Part shown: positions 1 through 9,037 of the stretch, in pieces | How positions within the stretch are numbered: position 1 is the first letter of the stretch | Layout: each line of letters opens with the position of its first letter | NCBI RefSeq assembly: GCF_003952725.1 | Contig: NZ_CP032509.1 | Span: 558,001 to 622,000, forward strand | Reading direction: 5' to 3' | Source of the DNA: Georhizobium profundi | Lineage (GTDB): Bacteria > Pseudomonadota > Alphaproteobacteria > Rhizobiales > Rhizobiaceae | DNA: 64,000 bases | Program-made: the position numbers and the translations under genes | The notes under the pieces: generated by a model | The model's database searches: none | Told to the model about the DNA's origin: nothing | Seen by the model: the letters and a program-made list of their open reading frames with translations, nothing else

Positions 1-631
1 CGGGGCTTGCCGGCATCGCGAGTGTCGCCATCGCCAGGGCGATGCGCACCTTCAGGCGCGTTTCGCCATTCGGCGTGGTCGGCGCGATATGGCGCAGATA
101 GCGGACCTGGAACGCGAGGCTTTTCAGGAAGCGCCGGTAGAAGCCGTGATCGGACCCTTTGAGAACCACGGTGGAATGGGACATCCAGGCGAGCACACGC
201 TCGGCCATGATCTCCGGCCGCCAGCCGGCGCCATCGACCCGCCGTCCATGGATCGTGATCCACTCGTCGACCAACGCGCGCGCGTTGGAGAAGGCAAGCT
301 CGGTGTTGGCGGCACGCAGATGCCGAAGCCAGCGGAACGAATGCAGCCGCTCGGCGAATTCTTCCGACGGAAGGTCCACGATAAAGGGGGAGTCGCCGTA
401 GGTCTCGAAGACCTGACCTGCCAAGGGGAACCGGCCTGCGTAAATTTCGTCTGCGATGTGGCGGTCTGCCATGCGCAGATCGGTCGGCGCAACGATCAGC
501 CGATCGGGAGTCATGCCGGCAAAACGGAATGCGGTCACCCTGCCGAGGGCGACGCGCCGGTAAAAGCGACGCCAGACCTCCTCAGCGTAGAGACGCAGCG
601 AACGCCGCGTGTCTGAAAGTGCCAATGTCAA
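1..631 (-). CDS. Heparinase II/III family protein (5' part; cut by window edge)
   Basis: The minus frame is open from a TTG start near 631 to the window edge, giving about 210 residues. The translation reads like the N-terminal alpha/alpha-barrel of heparinase II/III-family polysaccharide lyases, with stretches such as RFAGMTPDRL, GRFPLAGQ and VVLKGSDHGFYRRFLKSL. These proteins cleave uronic-acid polysaccharides or handle glycans in the periplasm; the substrate cannot be judged from this part. The gene lies 125 bp after rsmB in the same direction, an arrangement I recall as common in rhizobia. The start is uncertain: TTG at 631 and TTG at 625 are both in frame, with a stop upstream near 656. 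The catalytic C-terminal domain lies outside the window. Confidence 0.75.
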   Translation of the reverse strand, partial: MTLALSDTRRSLRLYAEEVWRRFYRRVALGRVTAFRFAGMTPDRLIVAPTDLRMADRHIADEIYAGRFPLAGQVFETYGDSPFIVDLPSEEFAERLHSFRWLRHLRAANTELAFSNARALVDEWITIHGRRVDGAGWRPEIMAERVLAWMSHSTVVLKGSDHGFYRRFLKSLAFQVRYLRHIAPTTPNGETRLKVRIALAMATLAMPASP

Positions 632-756
632 ATCGACCCCGTGACCCTTGCATCAGGCCGGATTGGCCAAGTGATTCTCATGCATAGCGAGTCTGAGGGC
701 AATTCGTTAAAACAAATGACAAAATTGCCGGAGATCGGCGGCGCAGATGGTCAAAT

Positions 757-2142
757 TCAGCGACGACGCAGGATTGCGGCGAAAAATCCGTCGAGGCCGG
801 ACGTTTCCGGCGTGTCGCCCTGCATCATGGCTGGGGTCGTTCGGAAAAAGCCTTCCTTCGTGATCGCTTCCTCGAGACCCGGCCAGTCGGTCGGGTCGAC
901 CGCGACCAGTTCCACATCGTCGCGCTTGGCGAGGCAGGCCTTCATCAGTGTCTCGCCCTCGGACGGGTCGAGCGAGCAATTGGCGAAGACAAGTTTGCCG
1001 CCGGACTTTACGAGACCGATCGCCGCGTCGAGCAGGTCGGCCTGCAGGGATGCGAGTTTGGCGACGTCTTCGGCCGACTTCGTCCACGGCACGTCGGGAT
1101 GGCGGCGGATCGTGCCGGTGGACGAGCAAGGCGTATCGAGGAGCACTGCATCGAATGTTCGATTGCCGGCTGTCTTGCGAAAATCGCCCACGATCGTTTC
1201 GACCTTCAAGCCTAACCGATCCATGTTTTCGCCAAGACGGCGCAAGCGATTGGCAGAGAGATCGAACGCCGTGACCTTGCCGCCGCCGGCTGCAAGCTGC
1301 GCGGTCTTGCCGCCCGGGGCTGCGCAGAGGTCGGCGACCGCAAGGCCTTCGATATCGCCGAAGAGCCGAGCGGGGATGGATGCGGCCGCATCCTGAACCC
1401 ACCAGGCGCCTTCATCGAAGCCTTCAAGCTCAGGGATCGCACCGTGGGCTGCGGGGAGTCGAACGCTGCCGGTGGCAACGACGATGCCGCCGAGGCGCTC
1501 GGCCCAACCTGCCGCATCGGATTTCACCGTCAGGTCGAGCGGTGGAGCAAACCGGTGCGCGTCCAAAATGCGCCTGGCATGCTCTTTTCCATAGTGGCTT
1601 TGCAGCATGTCGACCAACCAGGGCGGACCGCCCGCCGCCTGGTCCTTGACCTGCTCGAGCACGGCCTGTCCTTCACGCGACAGGCGGCGGAGGACGGCGT
1701 TCGCGAGGTTTGCGAAGCGGCGGCTGCGGGGGTCCGCATGAGTCTGTTCCACCGCGAGATCGACGGCGGCACGATCGGGAATGTCCAGGAAGAGAATCTG
1801 CGTGGCGGCTACGATCAGGATGTGACGCAGCGAGCGCGCACCATCGGGCAGCTTGCGATCGACCATCGCATCGATGGCCGCGTCGAGGACCGGCAGGTTG
1901 CGCAGCGCGGTCAGCAGGATGGCGCGCACAAGCGACTGATCGGCCGGCGGCAGGGCGCGATAGGTCGCGTTGCCGTTTTCAGGCTCGAGCAAACCATCAA
2001 GCGAGATCGCGCGATCGATCACTGCGCCCAGCAGACGCGTCGCGGCCTGGCGCGTTGCGAGACCGGGTTTCTGGTTCGAAGGCTGTGCGTGCGTCGACGT
2101 TTCCTGGCGTTTGAGCGGCTGGCCGGCCTTACCGGCGCTCAA
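757..2142 (-). CDS. rsmB: RsmB/NOP-family rRNA (cytosine-5) methyltransferase
   Basis: About 461 residues. It transfers a methyl group from S-adenosylmethionine to a cytosine C5, most likely in 16S rRNA. An N-terminal NusB-like helical domain (about residues 30-170) precedes a Rossmann methyltransferase domain with SAM motif [10 protein letters not shown] near residue 275. The two family cysteines are visible: the catalytic-type DTPCSSTGT near residue 339 and [12 protein letters not shown] near 389. Start choice: TTG at 2142 overlaps the htpX stop as TTGA and has GAGAGG at good spacing; GTG at 2148 is the alternative. The overlap implies translational coupling to htpX. The exact target base is inferred from the family only. 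Confidence 0.88.
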   Translation of the reverse strand: MSAGKAGQPLKRQETSTHAQPSNQKPGLATRQAATRLLGAVIDRAISLDGLLEPENGNATYRALPPADQSLVRAILLTALRNLPVLDAAIDAMVDRKLPDGARSLRHILIVAATQILFLDIPDRAAVDLAVEQTHADPRSRRFANLANAVLRRLSREGQAVLEQVKDQAAGGPPWLVDMLQSHYGKEHARRILDAHRFAPPLDLTVKSDAAGWAERLGGIVVATGSVRLPAAHGAIPELEGFDEGAWWVQDAAASIPARLFGDIEGLAVADLCAAPGGKTAQLAAGGGKVTAFDLSANRLRRLGENMDRLGLKVETIVGDFRKTAGNRTFDAVLLDTPCSSTGTIRRHPDVPWTKSAEDVAKLASLQADLLDAAIGLVKSGGKLVFANCSLDPSEGETLMKACLAKRDDVELVAVDPTDWPGLEEAITKEGFFRTTPAMMQGDTPETSGLDGFFAAILRRR

Positions 2143-3071
2143 GACCACGGACCTCTCGGCGTCGAGGACGGCCCGTTATCCCATGGTCCGCGGCGGGCGC
2201 TTTGCATGGTTGCCTGGGCCGGCGCGCTGCCACCCATCTCCTGATGCAGCTGCTCCAGCGCTGCGATGCGGTTTTCCGTAGCCGGGTGGGTCGAGAACAG
2301 GCCGTCCATGCGCTGGCCGTTCAGCGGATTGATGATGAACATATGCGCGGTGGCCGGGTTGCGCTCGGCGTCTTCGTTGACGACGCGCTTTGCACCACCG
2401 GCGATCTTGCGCAGGGCAGAGGCGAGCCACAGCGGATTGCCGCAGATTTCGGCGCCGCGCTTGTCGGCGGAGTATTCGCGGGTACGGCTGATTGCCATCT
2501 GCACCAGCATCGCAGCGAAGGGCGCGACGATCATGGCCAGCAGCACGCCGATGATACCGAGCGGGTTGTTGCGGTTGTTGCCGAAGAAGAACGCGAAATT
2601 GCCCAGCATGGAAATCGCGCCGGCGAGCGTCGCGGTGATGGTCATGATGAGTGTGTCGCGGTTCTGCACATGGGCAAGCTCATGCGCCATGACGGCTGCC
2701 ACTTCCTCATGCGATAGGCTGTTGAGCAGCCCGGTGGTTGCCGCGACGGCGGCGTTTTCGGGGTTTCGGCCCGTGGCGAAGGCGTTAGGCTGCGGGTTGT
2801 TGATCACGTAGACCTTCGGCATCGGAAGGCCCGCATTTTCGGCAAGCCCCGCGACCATGCCGTAGAACTCCGGAGCCGTACGCTCATCGACCTCCTGAGC
2901 GTGGTGCATGCGCAGCACCATCTTGTCGGAGTTCCAGTAGGCGAAAAGGTTCATGCCCATGGCAACGACCAGCGCGATCAGCATGCCGTTCGTGCCGCCG
3001 ATCAGAAGCCCGACGCCCATGAACAGCGCAGTCATGAAGGCAATCAGCATCGCGGTACGAACAAGGTTCAT
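2139..3071 (-). CDS. htpX: Zinc metalloprotease HtpX
   Basis: 310 residues. HtpX is an inner-membrane M48 zinc protease that degrades misfolded membrane proteins. Two N-terminal membrane segments (about residues 7-25 and 28-46) precede the HELAH zinc motif at residues 130-134. Two further hydrophobic stretches follow near 150-190, around the conserved NRNNPLG region, and the third zinc ligand is expected in [12 protein letters not shown] near 205-215. The C-terminal tail is Ser/Pro/Gly-rich. It is the first gene of a unit with rsmB and is divergent from the DUF1674 gene, leaving about 110 bp for both promoters. The length matches alphaproteobacterial HtpX. Confidence 0.95.
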   Translation of the reverse strand: MNLVRTAMLIAFMTALFMGVGLLIGGTNGMLIALVVAMGMNLFAYWNSDKMVLRMHHAQEVDERTAPEFYGMVAGLAENAGLPMPKVYVINNPQPNAFATGRNPENAAVAATTGLLNSLSHEEVAAVMAHELAHVQNRDTLIMTITATLAGAISMLGNFAFFFGNNRNNPLGIIGVLLAMIVAPFAAMLVQMAISRTREYSADKRGAEICGNPLWLASALRKIAGGAKRVVNEDAERNPATAHMFIINPLNGQRMDGLFSTHPATENRIAALEQLHQEMGGSAPAQATMQSARRGPWDNGPSSTPRGPWS

Positions 3072-3181
3072 CGTTATCGGCTCCGTTTGCTGCCGGCTCG
3101 CCGGGCTTTTCCCGGGCGTCAGGCGCCTCTATATGTGAGGAGCCGGCCAAGTCACGTCAATATTCTCAGCATGAAAGCCGA

Positions 3182-3409
3182 ATGATGACCGAATCCGCTG
3201 AAAATCATGAAGTTGCTGCAGAGCAGATCATGCCGAAGGAAGAGCGTCGGCCGCTCACGGAAGCGGCCAAGCGCGCTCTTGCCGAAGCGGAGGAACGCCG
3301 GGCGAAGGCGCGTGAACTGCAACAGCCTCGCGAAATTGGCGGACGCGGTGGCCTCGATCCGGCGCGTTTCGGCGATTGGGAGATCGATGGCCGGGCGATC
3401 GATTTCTAG
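3182..3409 (+). CDS. DUF1674 protein, SDHAF4-like
   Basis: 75 residues, mostly charged helix followed by the hallmark C-terminal block GGRGGLDPARFGDWEIDG. This block defines DUF1674, the bacterial relatives of eukaryotic SDHAF4, which assists flavinylated SdhA during succinate dehydrogenase assembly. Function here is inferred from that family; no sdh gene is in the window. Two adjacent ATGs (3182, 3185) make the start ambiguous by one codon. The gene is divergent from htpX and is followed by 188 bp with no feature I can support. Confidence 0.85.
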   Translation: MMTESAENHEVAAEQIMPKEERRPLTEAAKRALAEAEERRAKARELQQPREIGGRGGLDPARFGDWEIDGRAIDF

Positions 3410-3597
3410 ATCTCTCTCGATATTTCAAATTGTCGCAAAAGCATTGCCGCCCCACTAAGCTTGTGAAGCGAAGCTCAGGCGCCGTTACATCTCGCTTAAC
3501 CTTGCTTGCCCGAGGATAGCGTTCGATCACGGGACAGTTGGGCAGCGCCAAATCAGCTGTGTTCCGATGGTCGACGGATTATCTCGGAGCAGCGCCG

Positions 3598-4977
3598 ATG
3601 CTGAACTTGCTTTCTCACTATCGCCGGTTTGCCAAGGACGAAGCGGGCAACATTGCGATCATGTTCGGCTTGACTGCCGTCGTGCTTCTCACGGCAGGCG
3701 GGCTCGCCGTCGAGGTCTCCCGCGCGATGACGGAGCGCAGTTCCATGGCGAACGCGCTGGATGCGGCGGTGCTTGCAACGGCCCGGTCGATCTCGCTTGG
3801 CGAGATCACCCGCGCCGAAGCCGAAAATTACATGAACGCGATGTTCGCCGCCAATTTGAACGTTTCGGCCGAGGAGGTCGCCGGCTACCGGATCGAGAAT
3901 ATCCAGTTCAACGAAACAACGAAGACGCTGTCGGCCAATGGCACGCGCGACTTTGATACGATGTTTCGCTTCTTCGGCGAGAACAATGCACTGACGCTGC
4001 GCACCAATTCCGCAGCACTCTACGGCACGACCTATGTGGAAGTGGCGATGACGTTTGACGTCACCGGCTCCATGGGAGGCGCACGGCTGCGCGACCTCAA
4101 GAAGGCGGCAACAGAGGGCGTGACGCTTCTCTTAGGTGATGGAGAAAGCGAGACGGTTCGCGTCAGTTCGGTGCCTTACGCCGAGGCGGTCAATGCGGGC
4201 AGTCTGGCGCGGTATGTCTTTCCGGACGATGGAGGAGCCAACACGGCACCGCTGCGGTTCGGTGATTTCACGACGATGATCGAAAGCGGGCAGCGTCCCG
4301 CCGGACTCTCGCCTTCTGCGAACCTCTCGGGGTCTGGTCCTCTTGCAAAAGACACGTGCGCCACGGAGCGCAAGGGTGACTACGCGGTTATGCCGGATGG
4401 GCCGGATCGCGCCATGGTCAATCGCGACGACCGTCTTTCGTCGTGCCCGACCGTCGCGCTGATCCCGCTGACGAACGATAAAGACCGTCTGACGTCATCG
4501 ATCGCAACCTTCACGGCCAAAGGAGTTACTGCCGGCCAGATCGGTATCCAATGGGCCTGGTACATGCTTGCGCCGGAATGGGCAGACTATCTTCCGGAAG
4601 GATCGAAGCCTCGTGATCCCGCGACCAGTTCGGACACGGTGAAGAAATACGCGATCATCATGACCGATGGCGAGTTCAACACCGCGTTCTCGGGATCCAA
4701 CCGGCAGCTCCCGCAGGGCCCGCAGGAGCGTGAGGCTGTCCGCGCCACCAATCAGGCCCTGGCACTCTGCAAGGCGATGAAGGAAGATCGCATCACGGTC
4801 TTCACCATCGGCTTCGGGCTCCGCGACGGGACACGCGCCATGAACATGCTGCGCGATTGCGCAACCCCGCAGGATGGCGCCATCCAGTATTTCTACAGTG
4901 CCACGACGGGTGCTGACCTCACCGCCGCCTATACCGAGATCAGCCGCACCATTCAGTCGCTTCGTCTCGTCCGCTGA
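3598..4977 (+). CDS. TadG-like pilus assembly protein with von Willebrand A domain
   Basis: 459 residues from ATG 3598, which has GGAG eight bases upstream; the open frame extends 20 codons further but without a good site. The N-terminus (RRFAKDEAGNIAIMFGLTAVVLLTAGGLAVEVSRA) is the Flp/TadE/TadG-type segment: a polar head, a conserved Glu-like region and one membrane helix. A von Willebrand A domain follows, with the MIDAS motif DVTGSMGG at residues 154-161 and a second metal-site segment near IIMTDGEFNTAF. Such proteins are surface or pilus-associated adhesion factors. No other tad gene is nearby, so it appears as an orphan. Related proteins are also called TadE/TadG-family or Flp pilus-like. 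Confidence 0.85.
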   Translation: MLNLLSHYRRFAKDEAGNIAIMFGLTAVVLLTAGGLAVEVSRAMTERSSMANALDAAVLATARSISLGEITRAEAENYMNAMFAANLNVSAEEVAGYRIENIQFNETTKTLSANGTRDFDTMFRFFGENNALTLRTNSAALYGTTYVEVAMTFDVTGSMGGARLRDLKKAATEGVTLLLGDGESETVRVSSVPYAEAVNAGSLARYVFPDDGGANTAPLRFGDFTTMIESGQRPAGLSPSANLSGSGPLAKDTCATERKGDYAVMPDGPDRAMVNRDDRLSSCPTVALIPLTNDKDRLTSSIATFTAKGVTAGQIGIQWAWYMLAPEWADYLPEGSKPRDPATSSDTVKKYAIIMTDGEFNTAFSGSNRQLPQGPQEREAVRATNQALALCKAMKEDRITVFTIGFGLRDGTRAMNMLRDCATPQDGAIQYFYSATTGADLTAAYTEISRTIQSLRLVR

Positions 4978-4986
4978 CATCCGGCC

Positions 4987-5027
4987 AAAAAAGAACCGCC
5001 CCGATCGTGATCGGGGCGGTTCGGTTT
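4987..5027. terminator. Bidirectional rho-independent terminator
   Basis: A perfect 14-bp stem (4993-5006 with 5009-5022, two-base loop) follows the tadG-like gene. It is flanked on the left by six A (4987-4992), so the run of U is on the minus strand; on the plus strand the tail is only GGTTT. It therefore terminates best for a transcript arriving from the right on the minus strand, which is where the candidate microgene at 5100-5171 lies. Confidence 0.85.
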
Positions 5028-5099
5028 GGCGTGACTCGCATCCGCCGCGGCGCCGTCGGCCAGCCTATGGTCCGGCCGGCACCGCTTATGTCCTGCCGA

Positions 5100-5171
5100 T
5101 CAACGGGAAGGCTGCTCCCCGTGGCGACGATCCACCAAAGCCTCGCGACGGATACCAAAATCACTCGACAT
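5100..5171 (-). CDS. Candidate 23-residue microprotein or leader peptide
   Basis: Not recognised. ATG 5171 to TGA 5100 encodes MSSDFGIRREALVDRRHGEQ followed by PSR. It is supported by context rather than homology. Thirteen bases (5174-5186, minus strand AAAGGAGGTGATC) are fully complementary to the 16S rRNA 3' end, with seven bases between GGAGG and ATG. A promoter-like TTGCCA-N17-CATATT lies at 5237-5209. A strong minus-strand terminator follows at 4987-5022. The product is small and basic, with no membrane segment. It could be a microprotein, a leader peptide, or an sRNA that carries an SD-like stretch. Confidence 0.5.
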   Translation of the reverse strand: MSSDFGIRREALVDRRHGEQPSR

Positions 5172-5208
5172 CGGATCACCTCCTTTCGTTTCGTTGCACA
5201 TGAAAAGG

Positions 5209-5237
5209 AATATGGGTCGCTTCCGCTCCCGTGGCAA
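5209..5237 (-). promoter_or_regulatory. Candidate sigma-70 promoter of the microgene
   Basis: On the minus strand, TTGCCA (5237-5232), a 17-base spacer and CATATT (5214-5209) form a reasonable housekeeping promoter. It would start transcription about 30 bases before the ATG at 5171. Match quality is moderate and no experimental support is visible. Confidence 0.35.
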
Positions 5238-5350
5238 TGGCCCTTGTCGAAGGAACCTTTATCGCGGGTCGCCATTTCGCCGCGGTTGCTTTCCATGGTC
5301 CTTGCGGGCGAGACGAAAGCCCGGGGCGCGTGCATGGAGTGGCTTATCGG

Positions 5351-5941
5351 ATGAAGAACAAGGTCGAGGACTGGCTGGAGCGGCTTGCGCGTTCACGCCA
5401 CGAGAAAACGCTGCTCTTCGGGGCCTCTTTCGCCGAAACGGTCATCGTTCCGATCCCGATCGAGCTGATTCTCGTGCCCTATATGGCGATCCATCGCGCG
5501 CGCATGTTCTGGCTCGCCACCATCGTGCTGGCCGGATGTCTCGCGGGGGCGCTTTTTGGCTATCTCCTCGGCTATCTCTTCTTCGAGACAGCCGGCCGCT
5601 GGGCTATCGAAACCTTCGGCTGGCAGGCCGGCTACGCCGAGTTTCTCGAGCTTTTCCAGAACCACGGCTTCTGGGCGATCATCGCCGTCGGCATCATCCC
5701 CATCCCATTCCAGATCGGGATGCTGACGGCAGGCGCTGCGGGCTACTCGCTGCCGCTCTTTCTGCTGGCAGCGTTCATTGCGCGCGGTGTGCGCTATTAC
5801 GGTCTGGCCCTTATCGTCTATCTGGTCGGCGAGCACGTGATCGATGCATGGCGCCACAACCGACGCGCCTTGCTGGTCGGTTGTGGCGTTGCTGCAGGCC
5901 TGCTCTTAGCCGGCTATTACGGCTACAAGCTTTGGTGGTAG
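5351..5941 (+). CDS. YqaA family membrane protein (VTT/DedA-like)
   Basis: 196 residues from ATG 5351 (GGAG at 5335-5338); the open frame reaches up to 5231 but the extra 40 residues do not resemble the family. Four to five hydrophobic segments are visible, with the re-entrant-loop region FAETVIVPIPIELILVPYM near the N-terminus and GIIPIPFQIGMLTAGAAGYS later, both typical of YqaA/DedA (VTT or SNARE-associated) proteins. These are inner-membrane proteins thought to move lipids or ions; the substrate is unknown. It converges with acs, and its own terminator overlaps the acs 3' end. Confidence 0.85.
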   Translation: MKNKVEDWLERLARSRHEKTLLFGASFAETVIVPIPIELILVPYMAIHRARMFWLATIVLAGCLAGALFGYLLGYLFFETAGRWAIETFGWQAGYAEFLELFQNHGFWAIIAVGIIPIPFQIGMLTAGAAGYSLPLFLLAAFIARGVRYYGLALIVYLVGEHVIDAWRHNRRALLVGCGVAAGLLLAGYYGYKLWW

Positions 5942-5948
5942 CCGGATT

Positions 5949-5982
5949 CCGGAAAGCCTGACGGATCAGACCTTCCGGTTTT
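5949..5982 (+). terminator. Rho-independent terminator after yqaA
   Basis: An imperfect hairpin with CCGGAA (5949-5954) pairing with TTCCGG (5973-5978), and an inner pairing around CTGA/TCAG, is followed by TTTT. It lies just after the yqaA stop and overlaps the last codons of acs on the opposite strand. Confidence 0.5.
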
Positions 5983-7918
5983 CGCGGTGCTCGATCAAAT
6001 CGTCGACGACGGCCGGATCGGCGAGCGTCGACGTGTCGCCGAGCGCACCGAAATCGTCCTCGGCGATCTTGCGGAGAATACGGCGCATGATCTTGCCCGA
6101 GCGGGTCTTGGGCAGGCCCGGCGCGAACTGGATCTTGTCTGGTGACGCGATCGGCCCGATCTCGTTGCGCACGTGCTTGACGAGATCCTTCTTCAGCTCA
6201 TCGCTCGGCTCCACGCCGCCCATGAGGGTCACGTAGCAATAGATGCCCTGGCCCTTCACGTCGTGCGGATAGCCGACGACCGCCGCTTCGGACACGGATT
6301 CATGCGCAACCAGCGCCGATTCCACTTCGGCGGTGCCCATGCGGTGGCCGGAGACGTTGATCACGTCGTCGACGCGGCCGGTAATCCAGTAATAGCCGTC
6401 GGCATCGCGGCGGCAGCCGTCACCGGTGAAGTACTTGCCCTTGTAGGCGGAGAAGTAGGTCTGGATGAAACGCTCGTGGTCGCCATAGACCGTGCGCATC
6501 TGACCCGGCCATGAATCGGCGATGCAGAGATTTCCGTCCGTCGCGCCTTCCAGGACCTTGCCCTCGGCATCGACGAGCTCGGGCTTGACGCCGAAGAAGG
6601 GCAGGGTCGCCGAACCCGGCTTGAGGTCGATCGCGCCGGGCAGCGGCGTGATGAGAATGCCGCCGGTTTCGGTCTGCCACCAGGTGTCCACGATGGGGCA
6701 GCGCTTGTCGCCGACAATGTTGTAGTACCACTCCCAGGCTTCGGGGTTGATCGGCTCGCCGACCGAGCCCAGCGTGCGCAGCGACTCGCGCGACGTCTTC
6801 GTAACATGGTCGTTTCCGGCGCCCATCAGCGCGCGGATCGCCGTCGGTGCGGTGTAGAAGATGTTGACCTGGTGTTTGTCGACCACCTCCCAGAAGCGGG
6901 CGGGCGACGGGTAGTTCGGCACGCCTTCGAACATCAGCGTCGTCGCGCCGTTCGCGAGCGGGCCGTAGACGATGTAGGAGTGACCGGTGACCCAGCCCAC
7001 GTCCGCCGTGCACCAGTAGATGTCGCCATCATGGTAGTCGAAGACGTATTCGTGAGTCATCGAGGCGTAGACGAGGTAGCCGCCCGTGGTGTGCAGCACG
7101 CCTTTGGGTTTGCCGGTGGAGCCAGACGTGTAGAGGATGAAAAGCGGGTCTTCCGCATTCATCTGTTCCGGTTCGCATGTCGCGGATGCCTTGGCGACGG
7201 CTTCCTCATAGGCGATGTCGCGGCCTTCGTGCCAGGCCACATCGGCGCCGGTGCGCTTGACGACCAGCACGTTGGCGACGTCTGCGCCCTGCTTCTTGGC
7301 AATCTCGATCGCCTTGTCGGTGTTGACCTTGAGCGGCACTTTCTTGCCGCCGCGCAGACCCTCGTCAGAGGTGATGATGAAGGTCGAGGCGGCGTCGACG
7401 ATGCGGCCGGCCAGTGCGTCGGGCGAGAAGCCGCCGAAGACGATCGAGTGGATCGCGCCGATGCGGGCACAGGCCAGCATCGCATAGGCCGCTTCCGCGA
7501 TCATCGGCATGTAGATGGTGACGCGGTCGCCCTTCTTGACGCCATTGTCCTTCATGACGTTGGCGAGCCGGCAGACGGCGTCATGCAGTTCGCGATAGGT
7601 GATCTTCTTGTCGTCGGCCGGGTCGTCGCCTTCCCAGATGATCGCGACCTGATCGCCGCGCTTGTCCAGATGCCGGTCGATGCAGTTGTAGGAGACGTTG
7701 GTCAGGCCGTCTTCGAACCACTTGATGGAGACATCGCCCTCGAAGCTGGTGTTCTTGACCTTGGTGTAGGGCTTGAACCAGTCGATCCGCTTGCCGTGTT
7801 CGGACCAGAACGCTTCCGGATTGTCGATGCTCTCGGCGTACCATTGCTCATAGGTCGACCGGTTGATCTTGGCACGCGCTTCCGCATCCTGGGGTACTTT
7901 GTAGACGGCAGCGGACAT
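5966..7918 (-). CDS. acs: Acetyl-CoA synthetase
   Basis: 650 residues. It forms acetyl-CoA from acetate, ATP and CoA via acetyl-AMP in the cytoplasm. The start at ATG 7918 has AAGGAGG ten bases upstream. AMP-binding motif [12 protein letters not shown] lies near residue 262, and the acetate-pocket region [17 protein letters not shown] and WWQTETGG follow. The C-terminal [11 protein letters not shown] near residue 604 contains the catalytic lysine that is acetylated to switch off Acs in other bacteria. The length matches the family. It is divergent from trcR with a 271-bp intergenic region holding both promoters. A paralogous synthetase, prpE, lies 2 kb away in the same direction. Confidence 0.97.
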   Translation of the reverse strand: MSAAVYKVPQDAEARAKINRSTYEQWYAESIDNPEAFWSEHGKRIDWFKPYTKVKNTSFEGDVSIKWFEDGLTNVSYNCIDRHLDKRGDQVAIIWEGDDPADDKKITYRELHDAVCRLANVMKDNGVKKGDRVTIYMPMIAEAAYAMLACARIGAIHSIVFGGFSPDALAGRIVDAASTFIITSDEGLRGGKKVPLKVNTDKAIEIAKKQGADVANVLVVKRTGADVAWHEGRDIAYEEAVAKASATCEPEQMNAEDPLFILYTSGSTGKPKGVLHTTGGYLVYASMTHEYVFDYHDGDIYWCTADVGWVTGHSYIVYGPLANGATTLMFEGVPNYPSPARFWEVVDKHQVNIFYTAPTAIRALMGAGNDHVTKTSRESLRTLGSVGEPINPEAWEWYYNIVGDKRCPIVDTWWQTETGGILITPLPGAIDLKPGSATLPFFGVKPELVDAEGKVLEGATDGNLCIADSWPGQMRTVYGDHERFIQTYFSAYKGKYFTGDGCRRDADGYYWITGRVDDVINVSGHRMGTAEVESALVAHESVSEAAVVGYPHDVKGQGIYCYVTLMGGVEPSDELKKDLVKHVRNEIGPIASPDKIQFAPGLPKTRSGKIMRRILRKIAEDDFGALGDTSTLADPAVVDDLIEHRENRKV

Positions 7919-8189
7919 GAACAATCCTCCTTGATCCTCGGCCATGCGCTCTCACGCATGTCGTCCTCCGGGCCGGACATGCCGACCTCTTCCTGGCGGC
8001 ATTCATAACATCTCGAGGGCACCCGGCAATTAGACGAAGGGTTTGCGGCCGGATGGCGCAGCACAGGATCAATTGCAATCGCAGCCGAAGGCGCGTATAG
8101 ACCTCGTCATTCCCGGAAATTGTGGTCAGTACACCCAATCCCGCGGCGCGTTCCCTGAAAAGAGCGCGGACGATAGAAGGATCACATCC

Positions 8190-8903
8190 ATGGCTCAACA
8201 ACTGCTCATGCCGAAAGCGACAGCCGTCTGGCTCGTCGACAACACGGCGCTCTCCTTCGACCAGATCGCCCAGTTCTGCAAGATGCACCCGCTGGAAATC
8301 AAGGCGATCGCCGATGGCGAATCGCACCAGGGCATCAAGGGACTCGATCCGGTCCAGACCGGCCAGCTTTCGCGCGAGGAAATCTCGAAGGCGGAAGCCG
8401 ACCCGAACCACAAGCTGAAGCTCGCAGACCCCAAGGTTCGCGTTCCGGAAGCAAAGCGCAAGGGACCGCGTTACACGCCTGTGTCCAAGCGTCAGGATCG
8501 TCCGAACGCTATCTACTGGCTGGTGCGCAACCACCCGGAACTGAAGGATGCGCAGGTTTCGCGCCTCGTCGGCACGACGAAGTCGACGATCGAGCAGATC
8601 CGCAACCGCACTCACTGGAACTCGGCCAATCTGACGCCGATGGATCCGGTGACGCTTGGCCTGTGCACGCAGATCGATCTCGATCTCGAAATCGAACGCG
8701 CCAACAAAGGCCGTCCATTACCGTCTGCGGCAGCCGACGAGACCCTGGCGCCGACGAGCGAGACGGAAAAGCTGGGCTTCGGTGCCGGCAACGATCGCGA
8801 GGAAGAAGAGAAGGAAATCGACGCCGAGGCCGTCTTCGCCAAGCTGAAGTCGCTGAAGCGCGAGACCCCGGAAGAAGACGAAGAAGACGATTATCGCCGC
8901 TGA
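8190..8903 (+). CDS. trcR: DUF1013 protein, TrcR-type cell cycle transcriptional regulator
   Basis: 237 residues from ATG 8190 (GAAGG upstream). The N-terminus (MAQQLLMPKATAVWLVDNTA, LSFDQIAQFCKMHPLEIKAI) and the segment KDAQVSRLVGTTKSTIEQIRNRTHW, a helix-turn-helix-like block near residues 112-136, are characteristic of DUF1013, a family restricted to alphaproteobacteria and annotated as cell-cycle regulator TrcR. A linker rich in Glu and Asp closes the protein (EEEEKEID and EEDEEDD). It is expected to bind DNA; the regulon is not known to me. It is monocistronic with a strong terminator 22 bases after the stop. Confidence 0.85.
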   Translation: MAQQLLMPKATAVWLVDNTALSFDQIAQFCKMHPLEIKAIADGESHQGIKGLDPVQTGQLSREEISKAEADPNHKLKLADPKVRVPEAKRKGPRYTPVSKRQDRPNAIYWLVRNHPELKDAQVSRLVGTTKSTIEQIRNRTHWNSANLTPMDPVTLGLCTQIDLDLEIERANKGRPLPSAAADETLAPTSETEKLGFGAGNDREEEEKEIDAEAVFAKLKSLKRETPEEDEEDDYRR

Positions 8904-8925
8904 TCGTCGGTCACGGACCACATAG

Positions 8926-8954
8926 AAACGCCCGGCCTCGTGCCGGGCGTTTTT
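8926..8954 (+). terminator. Rho-independent terminator after trcR
   Basis: Perfect 11-bp stem AAACGCCCGGC (8926-8936) with GCCGGGCGTTT (8942-8952), five-base loop, followed by more T. It directly follows trcR. Confidence 0.9.
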
Positions 8955-8992
8955 CGTTATGAATCAATCTCGCGGCATGGAACCCTTGCATC

Positions 8993-9036
8993 GCATTCCC
9001 GAACGGTGAATCGGTTCCCACTTCACCTGGGAATGC
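8993..9036. repeat. RIME-like palindromic repeat, solo 44-bp module
   Basis: A 44-bp palindrome with arms GCATTCCC (8993-9000) and GGGAATGC (9029-9036) and an inner inverted repeat GGTGAA (9005-9010)/TTCACC (9022-9027). It matches the 44-bp module at 9903-9946 along its whole length, and the arm differences are compensated so pairing is kept. It abuts the 3' end of the SDR gene. The architecture resembles the Rhizobium intergenic mosaic element. Confidence 0.75.
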
Positions 9037-9037
9037 T

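Noticed and set aside
5174..5186. 16S rRNA 3'-end sequence on the plus strand
   Set aside because: Only the last 13-14 bases match and the upstream helix is missing; the match is better explained as a perfect Shine-Dalgarno on the minus strand.
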